Assembly: GCA_028877275.1 (NCBI GenBank)
Contig: JAPPFP010000019.1
Coordinates: 1 to 58,794, forward strand
Source of the DNA: Acidobacteriota bacterium
Lineage (GTDB): Bacteria; Acidobacteriota; Thermoanaerobaculia; Multivoradales; Multivoraceae
DNA: 58,794 nt
Direction: 5' to 3'
The translations under genes and the position numbers were made by a program. Shown here one piece after another: positions 16,569 through 25,207 of this stretch (positions are counted from its first letter, which is position 1; each line of letters opens with the position of its first letter). Below the pieces are notes generated by a model. That model ran no database searches. It was not told the origin of the DNA and was given only the letters and a program-made list of their open reading frames with translations.

Positions 16569-17447
16569 TCATTCGACGTTCTGCGCCTGCTCGCGCAACT
16601 GCTCGCACAGCACCTTACCTTCGACGACCCCACGCTGCATCCCGAGGTCGCGGCACTTGGAGCCGACCGTATTGAGTTCGCGCAGAATCTCCTGGCTCAG
16701 GAACACGAGCCGCCGCCCGACCGCGCCGCCCTCCTTCATCGCCGCCTCGAAGCCCTCGAGATGTCCGGCAAGGCGCTCCAGTTCTTCGGAGGTATCGCTG
16801 CGCTCCACGAGCAGGGCGACCTCCTGAACCAGGCGACCCGGGTCGAGTGGCTCGACGACCTCCAGTAGCTCACCGATCCGGCGCTCGAGCTCTCCGGCAG
16901 CCTCCCCGACGACCTCGCTCCGGCGCGCCGCCAGCACGCCGACGCAGGCGCGCAGCGAGGCCAGATGTCCCATCAACGAGTCGGCCAGAAGCTGCCCTTC
17001 CCGTTGCCGTTCGAGCACCAGAGAGGCGATCGCGAGCCGGCACGTTTCGAGCACCAGCGCTCGCTCTTGTTGACCGGCGGCGCCAGCTCTGGACTCGGAC
17101 CGGACTGCTCGCGCCACGGAAAGGAGCTCCCCGGCGCTCAGCTCGGTGCTGACGATGCCGCGTCGTCGCCAGCGGCGCACGGTCTCCAGCAACCGTTCCG
17201 CGGCCGCGTCGGTCTCGTCGAGGCCGGCCGCGGCCCAGGCCGAGTCGATCTCGATCCCGATCTCCACCCGGCCACGCCTGACTTCCGCCGCGACCGCGGC
17301 CCGCAGTTCGGGTTCGAGGATCCTGAACGGGCCCCGCACCCGTAACGCGACATCCAGGTTGCGGTGATTCACCGACCGTGCCGTGACGGTCACGCGATGT
17401 CGGCGGTCAGTTGCCGTCGCCTCACCATAGCCGGTCATGCTCCTCAC
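16569..17447 (-). CDS. yicC: YicC family endoribonuclease-like protein
   Basis: A 292-residue member of the YicC/YloC family. Members have been linked to RNA degradation, with endoribonuclease activity reported for the E. coli protein. The diagnostic N-terminus RSMTGYGEA, the SVNHRNLDV stretch and the C-terminal LNTVGSKCRDL block are intact. The middle is predicted to be long helices rich in Arg and Glu. It overlaps the lpxB stop by 4 bases and precedes gmk by 10, so it is embedded in the same operon. Confidence 0.92.
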   Translation of the reverse strand: MRSMTGYGEATATDRRHRVTVTARSVNHRNLDVALRVRGPFRILEPELRAAVAAEVRRGRVEIGIEIDSAWAAAGLDETDAAAERLLETVRRWRRRGIVSTELSAGELLSVARAVRSESRAGAAGQQERALVLETCRLAIASLVLERQREGQLLADSLMGHLASLRACVGVLAARRSEVVGEAAGELERRIGELLEVVEPLDPGRLVQEVALLVERSDTSEELERLAGHLEGFEAAMKEGGAVGRRLVFLSQEILRELNTVGSKCRDLGMQRGVVEGKVLCEQLREQAQNVE

Positions 17448-18637
17448 GGCCGGGTTATCCCTTTGCGGCCGCGGACCTCGGCCCGCTCTTCCAGCAGGCC
17501 GAGTTCCTCGAGCAGGCAGCCGGCCGCCCGTTCGCTCGCTCCGGACTCGCCGAGGGCCGGCCGCAGTTCAGCCAGCGCCCCGCGCATGGCGTCTATGCGG
17601 CTTCGCCGCTCCAGCAGGCTGGAAGCCGCGGCCACCAACCGCTCGTGGCTCGCTTCCGCCTGCAGCAGTTCCGGCACGACCGGACGGCCGAGCACCAGGT
17701 TCACCAGGCTGACGAACGGCAGGTCCACCAGGAGGCGTCCGATCGCGTAGGTCAGGGGGGACACGCGGTAGACCACGACCATGGGCGTTCCGAGAAGCCC
17801 GACCTCTAGCGTCGCCGTACCCGAGGCGCAGAGCGCGAGGTGCGAACCGGCGACCGCGGCGAACCGCTCGGCGCTCACCACATCCAGTTCCTTTCCGTCC
17901 AGGGGCCCGCTGGCGATCAGGCGCCCCACCAGTTCCGGGTCGGCCGTCGGCGCCAGGATCAGGCGAACCTGACCGTCGTGGTTGCCGGTCCCGACTAGAG
18001 TCGCGGCGGCCCGGAGCATGGGTGGCAGGATCCGCCGAACCTCGCTGTTGCGCGACCCCGGAAGGAGCGCCAGAACGGGTTGCTCCGGTACGTCGTCCTG
18101 CCGTTCCCACGCCGACTCGAGCTCGGGAACGTCGTCGACCAGGGGATGGCCCACGTGATCCACGTGAAGTTCATGCCCCCGGTACACGTCGACCTCGAAC
18201 GGGAAGAGCACGAGCATCCGATTGACGAGGCGCGCGATCGTCCGTACCCGCCGACGGCGCCACGCCCACACCTGGGGCGAGACGTAGTACAGGACCGGTA
18301 TGCCGCGGCGGCGCAGGCGACGGGCCAACCGCAGGTTGAAGTCGGGGAAATCCACGAGAACGGCCAGGCTCGGCCGCCGCGTCTCGGCTGCTCGCAACAA
18401 CTTGCGAAACACACCCCGGATTCGCGGCAGCTCGCGGACCACCTCGGCGATGCCAACGACGGCAACCTCGTCGCTGTGCGCGACGGGGTCCAGTCCGGCC
18501 GCGGCCATCGCGTCGCCTCCGAGCCCGAAGAAGCGGATTCGCCCCCGATCCCCGGTCAGCCGAGCGGCCGCCTCCATGAGTCCCGCTCCGTGGCGGTCGC
18601 CCGACGCCTCGCCGGCGGAGATCAGAACACCGGTCAG
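17444..18637 (-). CDS. lpxB: Lipid-A-disaccharide synthase with apparent CTG start
   Basis: LpxB joins UDP-2,3-diacylglucosamine and lipid X to form the lipid A disaccharide, which marks a diderm envelope. The family N-terminus ISAGEASGDRHGAGLM, the VDFPDFNLRLA block, the YVSPQVWAW motif and LLPGSRNSEV are present. The first in-frame ATG (18577) lies after the conserved SAGEASGD motif and would delete it. Between that motif and the in-frame TGA at 18692-18694 there is no ATG, GTG or TTG. The start used here is CTG at 18637, seven bases after an AGGG; a CTG at 18625 is the alternative. This gives 397 residues, near the E. coli length of 382. Confidence 0.88.
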   Translation of the reverse strand: MTGVLISAGEASGDRHGAGLMEAAARLTGDRGRIRFFGLGGDAMAAAGLDPVAHSDEVAVVGIAEVVRELPRIRGVFRKLLRAAETRRPSLAVLVDFPDFNLRLARRLRRRGIPVLYYVSPQVWAWRRRRVRTIARLVNRMLVLFPFEVDVYRGHELHVDHVGHPLVDDVPELESAWERQDDVPEQPVLALLPGSRNSEVRRILPPMLRAAATLVGTGNHDGQVRLILAPTADPELVGRLIASGPLDGKELDVVSAERFAAVAGSHLALCASGTATLEVGLLGTPMVVVYRVSPLTYAIGRLLVDLPFVSLVNLVLGRPVVPELLQAEASHERLVAAASSLLERRSRIDAMRGALAELRPALGESGASERAAGCLLEELGLLEERAEVRGRKGITRP

Positions 18638-18650
18638 GGCAGAACCCTGG

Positions 18651-18848
18651 TCAGGGAAGGGGCGTTGGCGGCGACCATGGAAACGGGAACATCAACCAGG
18701 CGAGCACCAGGCCCCCGCCGACCATGCCGATCATCATCTGCAGGAAGAGCCGCGCCCTGTCCCTGAATCGGCGCCGCCAGAGCACGGCAAAGAACAGGCT
18801 GACCTGCAGAGCGTAGATCACCATCAGGGCAAAGTGACTCGTCAGCAC
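18651..18848 (-). CDS. Small two-helix membrane protein, unknown
   Basis: A 65-residue protein starting at GTG (18848), four bases from the stop of the preceding gene and 13 before the lpxB start. It has two hydrophobic helices, MVIYALQVSLFFAVLW and MMIGMVGGGLVLAWLMF, separated by a basic RRRFRDRARL loop. I do not recognise a family with confidence. Its position between a DUF6677-like membrane protein and lpxB suggests an envelope role. The coupling and dense membrane pattern support a real gene. Confidence 0.6.
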   Translation of the reverse strand: MLTSHFALMVIYALQVSLFFAVLWRRRFRDRARLFLQMMIGMVGGGLVLAWLMFPFPWSPPTPLP

Positions 18849-18852
18849 CGAA

Positions 18853-19266
18853 TCAGTCCTTCGAGCCGCTGGCGATGTCCCAGGCGTCGAGCACGGCAAG
18901 CAGATTCAGCAGGCCGGCGGTGAGCAGGAAGGCCTTGCCGTACTCGAACGTCGAGGAGAGGATGTCGCCTTCGTACTCCACCAGGTAGCGGGCGAGAAAG
19001 TACGGAGCCCCTGCGCCCATCGAGCTCAACGTCGCAAGACGGCTGAGCGGCTGCTCGGGGATGACGACATAGAGATGGCCCCGCAGCCAGCACCCGAACA
19101 GGAAGGAGAAGAGGACCACGCCGCAGACCACGGCGGCCCGGCGAGGTTTCCTCAGCAACAGGTGACCGGACCCGGGCACAGCCCAGGCCGCGACAGCGAC
19201 CAGAATCTGCCGAGCGATTCCCTGAGGCTGCGGGGGGGAGCCGGCAGGAGGCGGAGTCGTCGTCAT
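18853..19266 (-). CDS. Small membrane protein, DUF6677-like
   Basis: A 137-residue protein with a WAVPGSGHLLLRKPRRAAVV segment, which recalls the TM2-like turn of small membrane proteins. A glycine-rich SSMGAGAPYFLARYL stretch follows, then a C-terminal helix ending LLNLLAVLDAWDIASG. The overall pattern matches what I recall of DUF6677 proteins, seen mainly in Acidobacteriota; this is a recollection, not a search. A Pro-rich cytoplasmic start (TTTPPPAGSPPQ) precedes the first helix. No catalytic residues are evident. It lies between ihfB and the two-helix protein on the same strand. Confidence 0.65.
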   Translation of the reverse strand: MTTTPPPAGSPPQPQGIARQILVAVAAWAVPGSGHLLLRKPRRAAVVCGVVLFSFLFGCWLRGHLYVVIPEQPLSRLATLSSMGAGAPYFLARYLVEYEGDILSSTFEYGKAFLLTAGLLNLLAVLDAWDIASGSKD

Positions 19267-19326
19267 GCGTGCGCGGCGGCGGGCTCGACCGCGGGGCCTG
19301 GCTGCTTCTTTCAGCCCCGGGCGAAC

Positions 19327-19650
19327 CTACTCGTCGGAGTTGAGGCGTTCCCTGAGTTCCTTGCCGGGCTTGAAGTAGGGAATCTTCTTGGACGGAACGT
19401 CTACCCGGGCGCCGGTCTTCGGGTTGCGGCCGATCCGGGAGCCCCGTTCGCGAATCCGAAAGCTCCCGAATCCACGAAGCTCGATCTTGTCGCCGTCCTT
19501 CAGGGAATCGACGATGCTCTCGAAGACCGTGCTGACGATGACCTCGGCGTCCTTCTTGGTGAGGTTGGCGCTACGTGCCACCTCCTCGACCAACTGTGCC
19601 TTCGTCACGCCGTGGCGAATGTCGGAAGGGAACTGGATCGCGTCTTTCAT
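19327..19650 (-). CDS. ihfB: HU/IHF family DNA-bending protein
   Basis: A 107-residue histone-like protein. The dimer core TKAQLVEEVARSANLTKKDA, the GFGSFRIRERGSRIGRNP loop and the PKTGARVDVPSKKIPYFKPG arm with its intercalating proline region are intact. The rpsA-ihfB order is the classic context of the IHF beta subunit in Proteobacteria, which motivates the symbol, but HU and IHF cannot be separated by sequence alone here. The N-terminus (MKDAIQFPSDIRHGV) is a little longer than usual. It starts 30 bases after the rpsA stop. Confidence 0.88.
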   Translation of the reverse strand: MKDAIQFPSDIRHGVTKAQLVEEVARSANLTKKDAEVIVSTVFESIVDSLKDGDKIELRGFGSFRIRERGSRIGRNPKTGARVDVPSKKIPYFKPGKELRERLNSDE

Positions 19651-19680
19651 TCTCGGCTCCTCCCACAGGTCCGGCAGGTA

Positions 19681-21699
19681 CTAGCTCCCCTCCGATTCCC
19701 CTTCCGATGGACTCTCGTCGGCGACCGCTTCCGGCTCGGCCTCATCGGCTTCACTAGCCTCATCGGCTTCATCGACCTCGCCGGATTCACCGGCGTCCTC
19801 GACCTCGTCGCTCTCCGAAGCGGCGGCGCTCGCCTCGGCGGCGGCGTCCTCCGTAGCGGCTGTGTCCTCCGCGGCCGCTGCCAGCGGCTCTTCCGTCCCG
19901 GACGTCTCGGTCTCCCCGGCCGTGTCCACTTCTTCAACCGCGTCCTCTTCTTCGACCGCGACCTCCTCTTCGACCGCGACCGCGGCCGCTTCCTCCGCCG
20001 CGGCCCGGGCCGCGGCCAGCTTCCGCTCACGCTCCGCGGAGAGCTCCTCGGCCTCTTCGTCGCTGAGTTCGGTCACCCCGCGCAACGTCAACCCGACCTT
20101 CTTGTCCTCGTCCTCAATGCGCAGGATGCGCGCGCGGACGAACTCGCCGATCCGGTAGTGGTCCTCGAGCTTGCCGCCCGGAACATCCACCTCGCTGACG
20201 TGCGCCAGACCTTCCAACCCGTCGTAGACGTCGATGAAGAGTCCGAAGTCCGTCACGTTGACCACTCTGCCGACGATGTCGTCGCCGACGCTGTGGCCAT
20301 CCACGAAGTCCTGCCACTCGTTGGGCAGGAAGTCCTTGATCGAGAGGGACACGCGCTGGCCCGTGATGTCGATGTTGGTGATCCGGGCCCGAACGGCGTC
20401 GCCCCTGGCGAGAACTTCGCTCGGGTGCTTCACCCGCTTCGTCCAGCTCATGTCCGAGACGTGGACCAGCCCGTCGATCTCCTCCGTGATCTCCACGAAG
20501 GCGCCGAACTCGGTCAGATTCCTTACGCGGCCCTCCACGATCGTGCCGACCGGGAAGCGAGCCGCCAGATCCTCCCAGGGATTCGACTCGACCTGGCGCA
20601 GGGACAGGCTGATCCGGCGCTGGCTCATGTCGAGTTCCGAGACGATCGCTTCGACCTCCTGACCGACACTGACGATCTTCGACGGCGGCACGACCTTCTT
20701 CGTCCACGACATCTCGCTCACGTGGACCAGGCCTTCGACACCCTCCTCCAGTTCGACGAATGCGCCGTAGTCGACCAGGCTGACGACCCGGCCCCGCACC
20801 CGTGAACCCAGGGGGTACTTCTTGTCGACCAGGGTCCAGGGATCCTCGGTCGTCTGCTTGTAGCCGAGGGAGACGCGCTCCGTTTCGGGATCGAAACGCA
20901 GAACGACGACTTCGACCTCGTCGCCGACGCCGAAATGCTCCGACGGATGGTTCACGCGGCCCCAGGAGATGTCCGTGATGTGGAGCAGGCCGTCGATGCC
21001 TCCCAGGTCGACGAACACGCCATAGTCCGTGATGTTCTTGACCACGCCCGGGAGCCGCACACCCTCCTTCAGCTTGGTCAGTGTCTCGGCTTTCTTCTTC
21101 GCGTACTCCTTCTCGAGCACCGCCCGGCGCGACAACACGATGTTGTTGCGGCGACGGTCCAGGCTGATGACCTTGAACTCGAGTTCCTCACCCTTGAACG
21201 ACTCGAGGTACTTGACCGGCTTGATGTCGACGAGGGAGCCCGGCAGGAACGCACGCAGGCCGACATCGACCGTCAGCCCTCCCTTGATCCGGTCGATCAC
21301 ACGGCCCGTGATCACCTTGCCCTCCTTGAAGCTCGTCTCGACCTGGGCCCAGATGCGCATGCGTTCGGCCTTGACCTTCGAGAGCATCACATGCCCGTCC
21401 GCGCCTTCCGTCTGCTCGAGCAGGACCTCGACCTCGTCGCCGACGCTGATCTGGAGCTTGTCGTCCCGTGAAGTGAACTCGTGGATCGGCACGAGTCCCT
21501 CGGATTTGTAGCCGACATCGACGACGACGTCGTTAGCTGTGATCGCGATTACCGTTCCGGAGACGATCTCGCCTTCGTTGAGATGCCGCATGCTGTCGTC
21601 GTACATCTCGACGAGCTGTTCGTAGGACAGGTTGTCCCCGTCCTGTACCTGCGCTTCCGGCGGAAGCGCGTCGGGCGTGTGTTCTTCAGTGGGTTCCAT
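19681..21699 (-). CDS. rpsA: Ribosomal protein S1 with long acidic tail
   Basis: S1 binds mRNA and helps the ribosome unwind and load structured messages. Six S1/OB repeats can be followed by their glycine-aromatic signature, for example GEIVSGTVIAI, RLPGVVKNITDYGVFVDLGG, SRVRGRVVSLVDYGAFVELE and TIVEGRVRNLTEFGAFVEI. After the sixth repeat, around residue 575, comes a tail of about 95 residues made almost wholly of Glu, Asp, Ala, Ser and Val, unlike E. coli S1. The ATG at 21699 (MEPTEEH) is chosen because the longer frame has no support. A near-consensus promoter lies about 140 bases upstream. Confidence 0.95.
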   Translation of the reverse strand: MEPTEEHTPDALPPEAQVQDGDNLSYEQLVEMYDDSMRHLNEGEIVSGTVIAITANDVVVDVGYKSEGLVPIHEFTSRDDKLQISVGDEVEVLLEQTEGADGHVMLSKVKAERMRIWAQVETSFKEGKVITGRVIDRIKGGLTVDVGLRAFLPGSLVDIKPVKYLESFKGEELEFKVISLDRRRNNIVLSRRAVLEKEYAKKKAETLTKLKEGVRLPGVVKNITDYGVFVDLGGIDGLLHITDISWGRVNHPSEHFGVGDEVEVVVLRFDPETERVSLGYKQTTEDPWTLVDKKYPLGSRVRGRVVSLVDYGAFVELEEGVEGLVHVSEMSWTKKVVPPSKIVSVGQEVEAIVSELDMSQRRISLSLRQVESNPWEDLAARFPVGTIVEGRVRNLTEFGAFVEITEEIDGLVHVSDMSWTKRVKHPSEVLARGDAVRARITNIDITGQRVSLSIKDFLPNEWQDFVDGHSVGDDIVGRVVNVTDFGLFIDVYDGLEGLAHVSEVDVPGGKLEDHYRIGEFVRARILRIEDEDKKVGLTLRGVTELSDEEAEELSAERERKLAAARAAAEEAAAVAVEEEVAVEEEDAVEEVDTAGETETSGTEEPLAAAAEDTAATEDAAAEASAAASESDEVEDAGESGEVDEADEASEADEAEPEAVADESPSEGESEGS

Positions 21700-21839
21700 G
21701 TGTTCCTGTGTTCTCGCCGCGGTATCTGGAACCGCAGCGGTAGGCGTTTCTAGGTGCTTCGGGTGGCGACAATCAGCCCCTGGACGAACCACCACAGGCA
21801 GTCGCCCAGGGACAAAACGGCGCCGGGGTCAGACGAACA

Positions 21840-21868
21840 AGTATAGGGACGCGGCACCAAGCGGTCAA
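21840..21868 (-). promoter_or_regulatory. Strong sigma-70-type promoter for rpsA
   Basis: On the minus strand TTGACC (21868-21863) and TATACT (21845-21840) are separated by exactly 17 bases. Each box matches five of six consensus bases. Transcription would start near 21833, leaving a leader of about 134 bases before the rpsA ATG. An inverted repeat overlaps the -35 box. Confidence 0.7.
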
Positions 21869-21876
21869 CCGCTTGG
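21857..21876. repeat. Perfect inverted repeat overlapping the rpsA -35 box
   Basis: CCAAGCGG (21857-21864) and CCGCTTGG (21869-21876) form a perfect 8-bp arm pair with a 4-base centre. The palindrome covers the -35 hexamer and lies 32 bases past the queG stop. It could be an operator or an end-of-operon hairpin. No T-run follows in either direction. Confidence 0.6.
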
Positions 21877-21907
21877 AGGTTCTCAAATCGAGTTGACTCT
21901 GGCGGCC

Positions 21908-23020
21908 TTAGTCCCTGATTTCAGATGACTTACGAGCCCCGCCACGACGCAGGGCCAAGCGCTCCAGCGCCCAATCCGCATGGCTCCTGACAACCGGATC
22001 GCCGCTCTCCCGGGCTCGCTGGAGCGGCGCGGCGTAGACCTGATCCGCCCGGTTCCCCATCGCCACGGCGGCGTTGCGCCGCAGCCCGGACCTGCCGGCG
22101 CGCTTCATCGGACTCCGCCGAAAGCGGCTGCGGTAGCCGTCCCCGGAAAGCGACAGGAGACCGGCCAGATCCAGCTCGGCACGGCCTGGCGGAAGTCTGA
22201 AGATCCCGGCGCGCTGCCGTTCGACGGGCGACGCTCGGTGCCGGTTCCAGGGGCAGACCTCCTGGCAGACGTCGCAGCCGAAGACCCAGTCGCCGACCAT
22301 CGCCCGCGCCTTCTCGGGCATCTCCCCCCGGTGCTCGATCGTCCAGTAGCTGATGCACCGCTCCGCGTCCAGCACATAGGGTTCCGGCAGCGCTCCGGTC
22401 GGACAGGCCTCGAGGCAACGCTGGCAGTCTCCACAGAGGTCCCCGGCCAGCGGCTCGCTCGGCTCGAGCTCCAGGGTCAGGAACAGCTCACCGAGCAGGA
22501 ACCAGGAGCCGCTCCGGTCGAGCAACTGCGTGTTCTTGGCCACGGCGCCGAGGCCGGCCCGCGCCGCCAGCGCCCGTTCCAGCACGGGTCCCGTATCCAC
22601 GTAGGGGCGAGCGCCGGCACCCGGAAACGCCTCCCGGATGCGCGAAGAGAGCCGCCGCAGTCGACGCTCCATCACGTCGTGGTAGTCGTCGCCGCGGGCG
22701 TAGCGCGCCACGCGTGGCCAGAGGTCGCCCGTCGGTGCCGGCTCACCTTCCAGCGGGTGGTAGTGAAGCGCGACACAGAGCGCCGACCTGGCGCCGTCCA
22801 GAAGCGAGGCCGGGACCACCCGCCGGCCCGGGCGGCGACCGAGCCAGGACATCGAGGCGAACAGACCCCGTTCCAGCCGGCGCAGGAAGGAGGAACCGGT
22901 TCCGACCTGCGGCTCCAGCGTGGCTACGCCCGCGCGGTCGAAGCCCGCTTCGAGCGCCCAGGCGAGCAGCAGGTCGGTGCGACTCGCCGGGTTGGCGGGT
23001 CCCTCGCTCACCGGCCGCAT
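21908..23020 (-). CDS. queG: Epoxyqueuosine reductase QueG
   Basis: QueG performs the last step of queuosine synthesis, reducing epoxyqueuosine in tRNA with cobalamin and two 4Fe-4S clusters. Visible are the cobalamin-domain stretch PYVDTGPVLERALAARAGLG and the active-site context KNTQLLDRSGSWFLLGEL. Two ferredoxin-like cysteine sets follow, CGDCQRCLEACPTGA and CDVCQEVCPWNR. A C-terminal HEAT-like region completes the 370 residues. The start overlaps folA by 13 bases. No other queuosine gene is in the window. Confidence 0.93.
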   Translation of the reverse strand: MRPVSEGPANPASRTDLLLAWALEAGFDRAGVATLEPQVGTGSSFLRRLERGLFASMSWLGRRPGRRVVPASLLDGARSALCVALHYHPLEGEPAPTGDLWPRVARYARGDDYHDVMERRLRRLSSRIREAFPGAGARPYVDTGPVLERALAARAGLGAVAKNTQLLDRSGSWFLLGELFLTLELEPSEPLAGDLCGDCQRCLEACPTGALPEPYVLDAERCISYWTIEHRGEMPEKARAMVGDWVFGCDVCQEVCPWNRHRASPVERQRAGIFRLPPGRAELDLAGLLSLSGDGYRSRFRRSPMKRAGRSGLRRNAAVAMGNRADQVYAAPLQRARESGDPVVRSHADWALERLALRRGGARKSSEIRD

Positions 23021-23514
23021 TCCGGCGGCGCCAGGACTTCGAAGCGAGTGGCATGGTCATCTTCAGGTCCGGCCGCCACATCCTCCCACCTTTCCACCCG
23101 CCAGCCCTCGAGCGGAGACAGATCGACCGCCGTGTCGCCTTCGACCTCAGCCAGTACGCGGGTCAGGTACACGCGGTCCGCGAAGCGAAACGCGGCGCCG
23201 AACAGCCCGGCGCCGCCGATCACGAAGAACTCTTCCTCGCCCGCCCGGCGGGCCGCCTCGATCGCCGCCTCAAGCGAGCCGTGCACCATGGCGCCGGGAG
23301 CCTCGAACCCGGGCCGCCTGCTCAGCACGACGCACGTCCTGTGCGGCAAGGGGCGGCAGCCGATCTCCTCCCAGGTGCGGCGTCCCATCACCACGTGGTG
23401 GCCCGTGGTCAGCCGTTTGAAGCGCCGCACGTCGGTCCTGAGCCGCCAGGGCAGTTGGCCCTCGAGCCCGATCACGCCGTTGGTCGCCGCGGCCAGAATC
23501 GCCGAGACTCTCAA
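23008..23514 (-). CDS. folA: Dihydrofolate reductase
   Basis: This reduces dihydrofolate to tetrahydrofolate with NADPH. The 168-residue protein has the substrate loop GVIGLEGQLPWRLRTDVRRF, the nucleotide motif VVMGRRTWEEIG, PLPHRTCVVLSR, and FVIGGAGLFGAAF before the C-terminal strands. The position after thyA (22 bases) is the common thyA-folA pairing, because thymidylate synthase produces the dihydrofolate that FolA recycles. It overlaps queG. Confidence 0.95.
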   Translation of the reverse strand: MRVSAILAAATNGVIGLEGQLPWRLRTDVRRFKRLTTGHHVVMGRRTWEEIGCRPLPHRTCVVLSRRPGFEAPGAMVHGSLEAAIEAARRAGEEEFFVIGGAGLFGAAFRFADRVYLTRVLAEVEGDTAVDLSPLEGWRVERWEDVAAGPEDDHATRFEVLAPPECGR

Positions 23515-23536
23515 CGCGCCGCTTCCCCCAACCCTC

Positions 23537-24331
23537 TCAGACCGCGACCGCGGCGCGAATCGGCGGATGGGGCTCGTAGCCGACGAGTTCGAAGTCGTCG
23601 AGCGCGAAGTCGAAGATGGAGTCGACGTCCGGGTTGAGGTTCATCCTCGGCAGCGGTCGCGGCTCCCGGGTCAACTGCTCGCGCGCCTGGTCGACGTGGT
23701 TACTGTACAGGTGGGCGTCACCGAACGTGTGGACGAACTCTCCGGCTGCCAGCCCGCAGGTCTGCGCGACCATCATCAGGAGCAGCGAGTAGGACGCGAT
23801 GTTGAAGGGCACTCCCAGGAAGAGGTCGCCGCTGCGCTGGTAGAGCTGGCACGACAGACGGCCGCCGGCGACGTAGAACTGGAACAGGGTGTGGCAGGGC
23901 GGCAAAGCCATCGAGTCGACCTCCGCGACGTTCCAGGCGCTGACGATCAGGCGCCGTGACGTCGGCTCGGTGCGGATGCGCTCGATCACCGCGGCAATCT
24001 GGTCGATCGACCGGCCGTCCGGAGCGGGCCAGGACCGCCACTGCGAGCCGTAGACGGGACCGAGGTCGCCGTGTTCGTCCGCCCATTCGTCCCAGATCGA
24101 CACGCCATGCCGGTGCAGATAGTCGACGTTCGTGTCGCCGCGAAGGAACCAAAGCAGTTCGACGATGATCGACCGCAGGTGCAACCGCTTCGTCGTCAGC
24201 ACTGGAAACCCGTCCGCCAGGTCGTAGCGCAACTGCCGGCCGAACACGCTGCGGGTCCCGGTGCCCGTGCGGTCGTCGCGGACGACGCCGTCGTCGAGCA
24301 CTTCCCGCAACAGGTCGAGGTACTGGCGCAC
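23537..24331 (-). CDS. thyA: Thymidylate synthase
   Basis: ThyA methylates dUMP to dTMP using methylenetetrahydrofolate. The nucleophilic cysteine is in [12 protein letters not shown]. Other conserved parts are [27 protein letters not shown] and [14 protein letters not shown]. The GTG at 24331 gives 264 residues, the same length as E. coli ThyA. An upstream extension of the frame codes for nothing conserved. It lies in a thyA-folA-queG cluster downstream of a secreted protein gene. Confidence 0.95.
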   Translation of the reverse strand: MRQYLDLLREVLDDGVVRDDRTGTGTRSVFGRQLRYDLADGFPVLTTKRLHLRSIIVELLWFLRGDTNVDYLHRHGVSIWDEWADEHGDLGPVYGSQWRSWPAPDGRSIDQIAAVIERIRTEPTSRRLIVSAWNVAEVDSMALPPCHTLFQFYVAGGRLSCQLYQRSGDLFLGVPFNIASYSLLLMMVAQTCGLAAGEFVHTFGDAHLYSNHVDQAREQLTREPRPLPRMNLNPDVDSIFDFALDDFELVGYEPHPPIRAAVAV

Positions 24332-24392
24332 GGCGGTCGTCTCAGGTGCCGGTCCGCGGGAGCCGGCGATCGCCCGAACGGTCCACCACGCT

Positions 24393-25172
24393 CTACTCCG
24401 CCGGTGAGATCCGCAGGTTGCGGAAGTGGGCCACGGTGGAACCTTCCATCCACAGTGCAACCTTGCCCCGACCGTCCGCTCCGGACTTCAGGTCGTTGAC
24501 GATCAGCGTCGGGTGGGCCGCGCCGTTCACGTACAGCCTGGCCTTCTCGCCCGTCACCTCGATCTTCACGGCGATCCATTCCGCCGGACCGATGTCCACG
24601 TAGGTCTCGTACAGCCCCGGTGTCTCCTCCCGCAACCGGAACCAGGTCCAGTGCGGATGGGAGATGTACTGCGCGCTGTGGTTGCGGCGGAGCTGGTCGT
24701 CGGCCCGGCCGTTGGTGGGACGCAGGTAGAAGCAGTCGTAGGTCTCGTCGTCCTCCTGGACCCGGAAAGCGACGCCGACGAAGCCGCGTGCGCCACCCTG
24801 GGCGCCGGCCGCGGGCTGGCCGGCCAGTTCGACCTCGATCGTGCCATTCCCGAACTCCACGTCGTCGACGATCGCGAGAAAGTCGCGCCGCGACTCCTCG
24901 AAGGCGGCCGGTCCCGGTCTTTCGCCGCGGGCCCGCAGCGCCGCCATCACCTCCCGGCGCTCCGCGGCGATCGCCCCGAGCACCTCCGGATCGCCGGCAA
25001 CGCGCAGCGCGGATCGGCCGTCGAGGGCCTCGGCGCGAACCTCGACGTTCAGGAGCCGGAGGTCGTCGGCAGATGGAACTACGCCGAGAACTCCCGCCTC
25101 CTGGCTCAGCAGAGGAAAGGCGGCCGGAATCGAGAGGAGAACGAGTGTCAGTCCGAGACGACGAGCAGGCAT
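24393..25172 (-). CDS. Secreted concanavalin-like (LamG/DUF1080-type) protein
   Basis: A 259-residue protein with a signal peptide ([22 protein letters not shown]). The second half looks like a jelly-roll lectin or 3-keto-disaccharide hydrolase-like fold: [33 protein letters not shown], an [20 protein letters not shown] block and a final [18 protein letters not shown] strand. No catalytic residues are identifiable. Carbohydrate binding is the likeliest role. The ATG at 25172 is followed directly by the signal peptide; the frame upstream is antisense to the glycosyltransferase coding. It lies between the glycosyltransferase block and thyA. Confidence 0.75.
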   Translation of the reverse strand: MPARRLGLTLVLLSIPAAFPLLSQEAGVLGVVPSADDLRLLNVEVRAEALDGRSALRVAGDPEVLGAIAAERREVMAALRARGERPGPAAFEESRRDFLAIVDDVEFGNGTIEVELAGQPAAGAQGGARGFVGVAFRVQEDDETYDCFYLRPTNGRADDQLRRNHSAQYISHPHWTWFRLREETPGLYETYVDIGPAEWIAVKIEVTGEKARLYVNGAAHPTLIVNDLKSGADGRGKVALWMEGSTVAHFRNLRISPAE

Positions 25173-25207
25173 CGGCAGTTCCTCCAGAGTCCTCAGAGTA
25201 GCAGCCG

